Shown here: positions 62,530 to 64,000 of the stretch, one piece after another
How the letters are laid out: every line of letters starts with the position of its first letter
How positions within the stretch are numbered: position 1 is the stretch's first letter
NCBI RefSeq assembly: GCF_020177265.1
Contig: NZ_JAIVMC010000006.1
Span: forward strand, 1 to 64,000
Reading direction: 5' to 3'
From: Pseudooceanicola marinus
Lineage (GTDB): Bacteria > Pseudomonadota > Alphaproteobacteria > Rhodobacterales > Rhodobacteraceae
Length of the DNA stretch: 64,000 bases
The notes under the pieces: generated by a model
Told to the model about the DNA's origin: nothing
The model's input: only the letters and a program-made list of their open reading frames with translations
Database searches by the model: none
Program-made: the position numbers and the translations under genes

Positions 62530-63063
62530 TCACGGTTTCCGTCGCAGATGTTCATCCAGTCGGGGCATAATTTCGACGAAATTGCAGGGCGCGTGGCGAT
62601 AATCCAGCTGCTTGACCAGGATTTCGTCCCAGGCATCCTTGCAGGCGCCGGGGCTGCCGGGCAGCGCGAAGAGGTAGGTGCCCCCCGCGACCCCGCCCGT
62701 GGCGCGGCTTTGTACCGCGCTGGTGCCGATCTTGTTCATCGAGACGATGGTGAAAACCGTGGCGAAGGCCTCAATCTCCTTCTCGTAGATGTCACGATGC
62801 GCCTCGACAGTCACGTCGCGCCCCGTCAGCCCGGTACCCCCGGTGGAGATCACCACGTCGATACCCGGATCACCCACCCAGGCGGCCAGCTGATCGCGGA
62901 TCTGCGGGCGGTCGTCGGGCAGGATGTGGCGCGCGGCCAGGATATGGCCCGCCGCCTCGATCCGCGCCGCCAGCGTGTCGCCCGACCGATCCTCGGCCAG
63001 GGTCCTGCTGTCGGACACGGTCAGCACGGCGATGCGCACCGGGATGAAGTCTTTCTCGCTCAT
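62530..63063 (-). CDS. moaB: Molybdenum cofactor biosynthesis protein B
   Basis: A 177-residue MoaB/MogA-type protein that adenylylates molybdopterin or supports this step: RIAVLTVSDSRTLAEDRSGD at the start, the nucleotide motif VISTGGTGLTGRDVTVEA, and LFALPGSPGACKDAWDEIL. GGAGGAG lies five nt before the ATG. It is 40 nt downstream of the uracil-DNA glycosylase gene on the same strand and may share its transcript. Confidence 0.94.
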   Translation of the reverse strand: MSEKDFIPVRIAVLTVSDSRTLAEDRSGDTLAARIEAAGHILAARHILPDDRPQIRDQLAAWVGDPGIDVVISTGGTGLTGRDVTVEAHRDIYEKEIEAFATVFTIVSMNKIGTSAVQSRATGGVAGGTYLFALPGSPGACKDAWDEILVKQLDYRHAPCNFVEIMPRLDEHLRRKP

Positions 63064-63103
63064 CGGATCTCCTCCTCGGGGCGCACCGGGTCCGGGCCAG
63101 GCG

Positions 63104-63940
63104 TCAGCCCCGGTCCTCCAGCCGCGCCTTCAGCGACAGCAGATCCGCCCAGGCCTCGCGCTTGGCATGGGGCTGGCGCAGCAGGTAGGCGGGGTGGGTC
63201 ATCGGCAGCGCGGGCAGGCCGAAGGCCTCGGCCCAGGTGCCGCGCAGTTTCAGGATACCACGTTTTTTCAGCGCCGCCTGGCAGGAAATATTGCCCATCA
63301 GGATCAGCACATCGGGGTTCGCCAGTGCCACGTGCTTCTGCACGAAAGGCAGCATCATGGCGATTTCCTCGGGTTTCGGGTCGCGGTTTTGCGGCGGCCG
63401 CCAGGGCAGCACGTTGGTGATGTAGACCGCTTCCTCCGGCTCCTCGGCGTCACGCGCCAGGCCGATGGCGGCCAGCATCCGGTCCAGCAGCTGGCCCGCC
63501 CGGCCGACGAAGGGACGCCCCTCGCGGTCCTCGTCGCGACCCGGCGCCTCGCCCAGGATCATCACCTTCGCCGCCGGGTTGCCGTCGGAGAAGACCAGGC
63601 TGCGGGCGCCGCGCTTCAGCTCGCAATGTTCGTAGGCGGCCAGGGCCTCGCGCAGGCCCTCCAGGCTGGCGGCGCCCTCCGCGGCTTGGCGGGCGACCTC
63701 CACCGCGTCGATCTCCTGACGCGGCTGCACCGGGGTTTCGGGGGCGTGGGCCTGCCCCGGCGCGCGCGCCGGCGCCTTCGGGCGCTCGGCCTCCACGGCG
63801 AAGCGATCGACCGGTGCCTCGGCCATGCATTCGTCGACGCCCATCTCGATCTGCCATTCCAGAAGGGCACGCGCCAGGTGCCAGTCCATCTGGCCGGCGG
63901 GCATCTCTGCGATCATGTCGAGGGGGGGCTGCGATTCCAT
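63104..63940 (-). CDS. Family-4-like uracil-DNA glycosylase lacking most iron-sulfur ligands
   Basis: Removes uracil from DNA. The 278-residue protein has a ~95-residue non-conserved N-terminal lead, then motif A ([27 protein letters not shown], 127-153), [16 protein letters not shown] (173-188), and the C-terminal [15 protein letters not shown]. Compared from memory with Thermus family-4 enzymes, the 4Fe-4S cysteines are changed at three of four places: Tyr103, Cys106 (kept), Trp180, Met196. Activity is probably retained because the catalytic motifs are intact. The ATG at 63940 is the first in frame. Nothing recognisable follows to the right edge of the window. Confidence 0.9.
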   Translation of the reverse strand: MESQPPLDMIAEMPAGQMDWHLARALLEWQIEMGVDECMAEAPVDRFAVEAERPKAPARAPGQAHAPETPVQPRQEIDAVEVARQAAEGAASLEGLREALAAYEHCELKRGARSLVFSDGNPAAKVMILGEAPGRDEDREGRPFVGRAGQLLDRMLAAIGLARDAEEPEEAVYITNVLPWRPPQNRDPKPEEIAMMLPFVQKHVALANPDVLILMGNISCQAALKKRGILKLRGTWAEAFGLPALPMTHPAYLLRQPHAKREAWADLLSLKARLEDRG

Positions 63941-64000
63941 GGCGCCACCCTATCCTGCCGTCCGCGCGGGGAAAAGCGCGGGCGCGCCGCCCCCGGCAGA

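Overview
The window is a gene-dense, GC-rich (roughly two-thirds G+C by eye) chromosomal segment. It most likely comes from an alphaproteobacterium of the Rhodobacteraceae/Roseobacter group. The evidence is the gene families present: an opgG-opgI-opgH glucan cluster as described for Rhodobacter sphaeroides, an aa3-type oxidase small subunit IV, small DUF465/DUF2007/DUF6173 proteins, a stand-alone phaA/phaB pair, and a short intergenic repeat ending in CCCCCGGAGTATTT. I saw no rRNA or tRNA gene, insertion sequence, prophage or CRISPR array. Nearly everything reads as ordinary core genome.

Layout. 0-14.3 kb: the end of etfA, grxB, aspS, cfa, carB followed by an overlapping 29-residue lipoprotein frame, a PPOX-type stress protein, tdk, a lipoprotein hydrolase, and the compact minus-strand operon ybjN-like > proC > csaA > D-2-hydroxyacid dehydrogenase. 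14.8-22.2 kb: an iron-uptake block with a siderophore ABC transporter (binding protein, two permeases, ATPase), then exbB-exbD1-exbD2-tonB, and a divergent DUF2218 gene. 22.3-28.4 kb: an Lrp/AsnC effector-domain protein, a complete branched-chain/aromatic-type ABC transporter (livFGMH plus binding protein) and an arylformamidase-like hydrolase. 28.5-32.2 kb: opgGIH. 32.7-38.4 kb: a class III aminotransferase, tag, an EAL phosphodiesterase, phaA, phaB and a 56-residue DUF465 protein. 38.6-42.4 kb: an N6-adenine methyltransferase, DUF2007, a polyprenyl diphosphate synthase, a two-TM protein of unknown function and greA. 42.6-48.6 kb: a VOC protein and soxR diverging across a SoxR box, ETF:ubiquinone oxidoreductase, a TPR protein, ispE and a lipoprotein lytic transglycosylase. 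48.6-64 kb: mobA, azlCD, a possible permuted-papain lipoprotein, oxidase subunit IV, DUF6173, an MBL hydrolase overlapping a long acyl-CoA dehydrogenase, threonylcarbamoyl-AMP synthase, YqgE, a DsbD-type domain protein, an RND pump with its adaptor, moaB and a family-4-like uracil-DNA glycosylase.

How the genes connect. Electrons from the acyl-CoA dehydrogenase would pass through ETF (etfA at the left edge) to the ETF:ubiquinone oxidoreductase and into ubiquinone, whose side chain the polyprenyl synthase makes. phaA/phaB convert acetyl-CoA to 3-hydroxybutyryl-CoA. The TonB motor would energise uptake of the ferric siderophore that the adjacent ABC transporter then imports.

The most interesting points are these. 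The second of two adjacent ExbD proteins has Asn where the proton-carrying transmembrane Asp should be, so the motor may be asymmetric. A well-aligned SoxR-type 19-bp-spacer promoter points at the VOC gene. A 29-residue lipoprotein frame is coupled to carB by an ATGA overlap. The uracil-DNA glycosylase keeps only one of the four family-4 iron-sulfur cysteines. No unmistakably new multi-gene system is visible.
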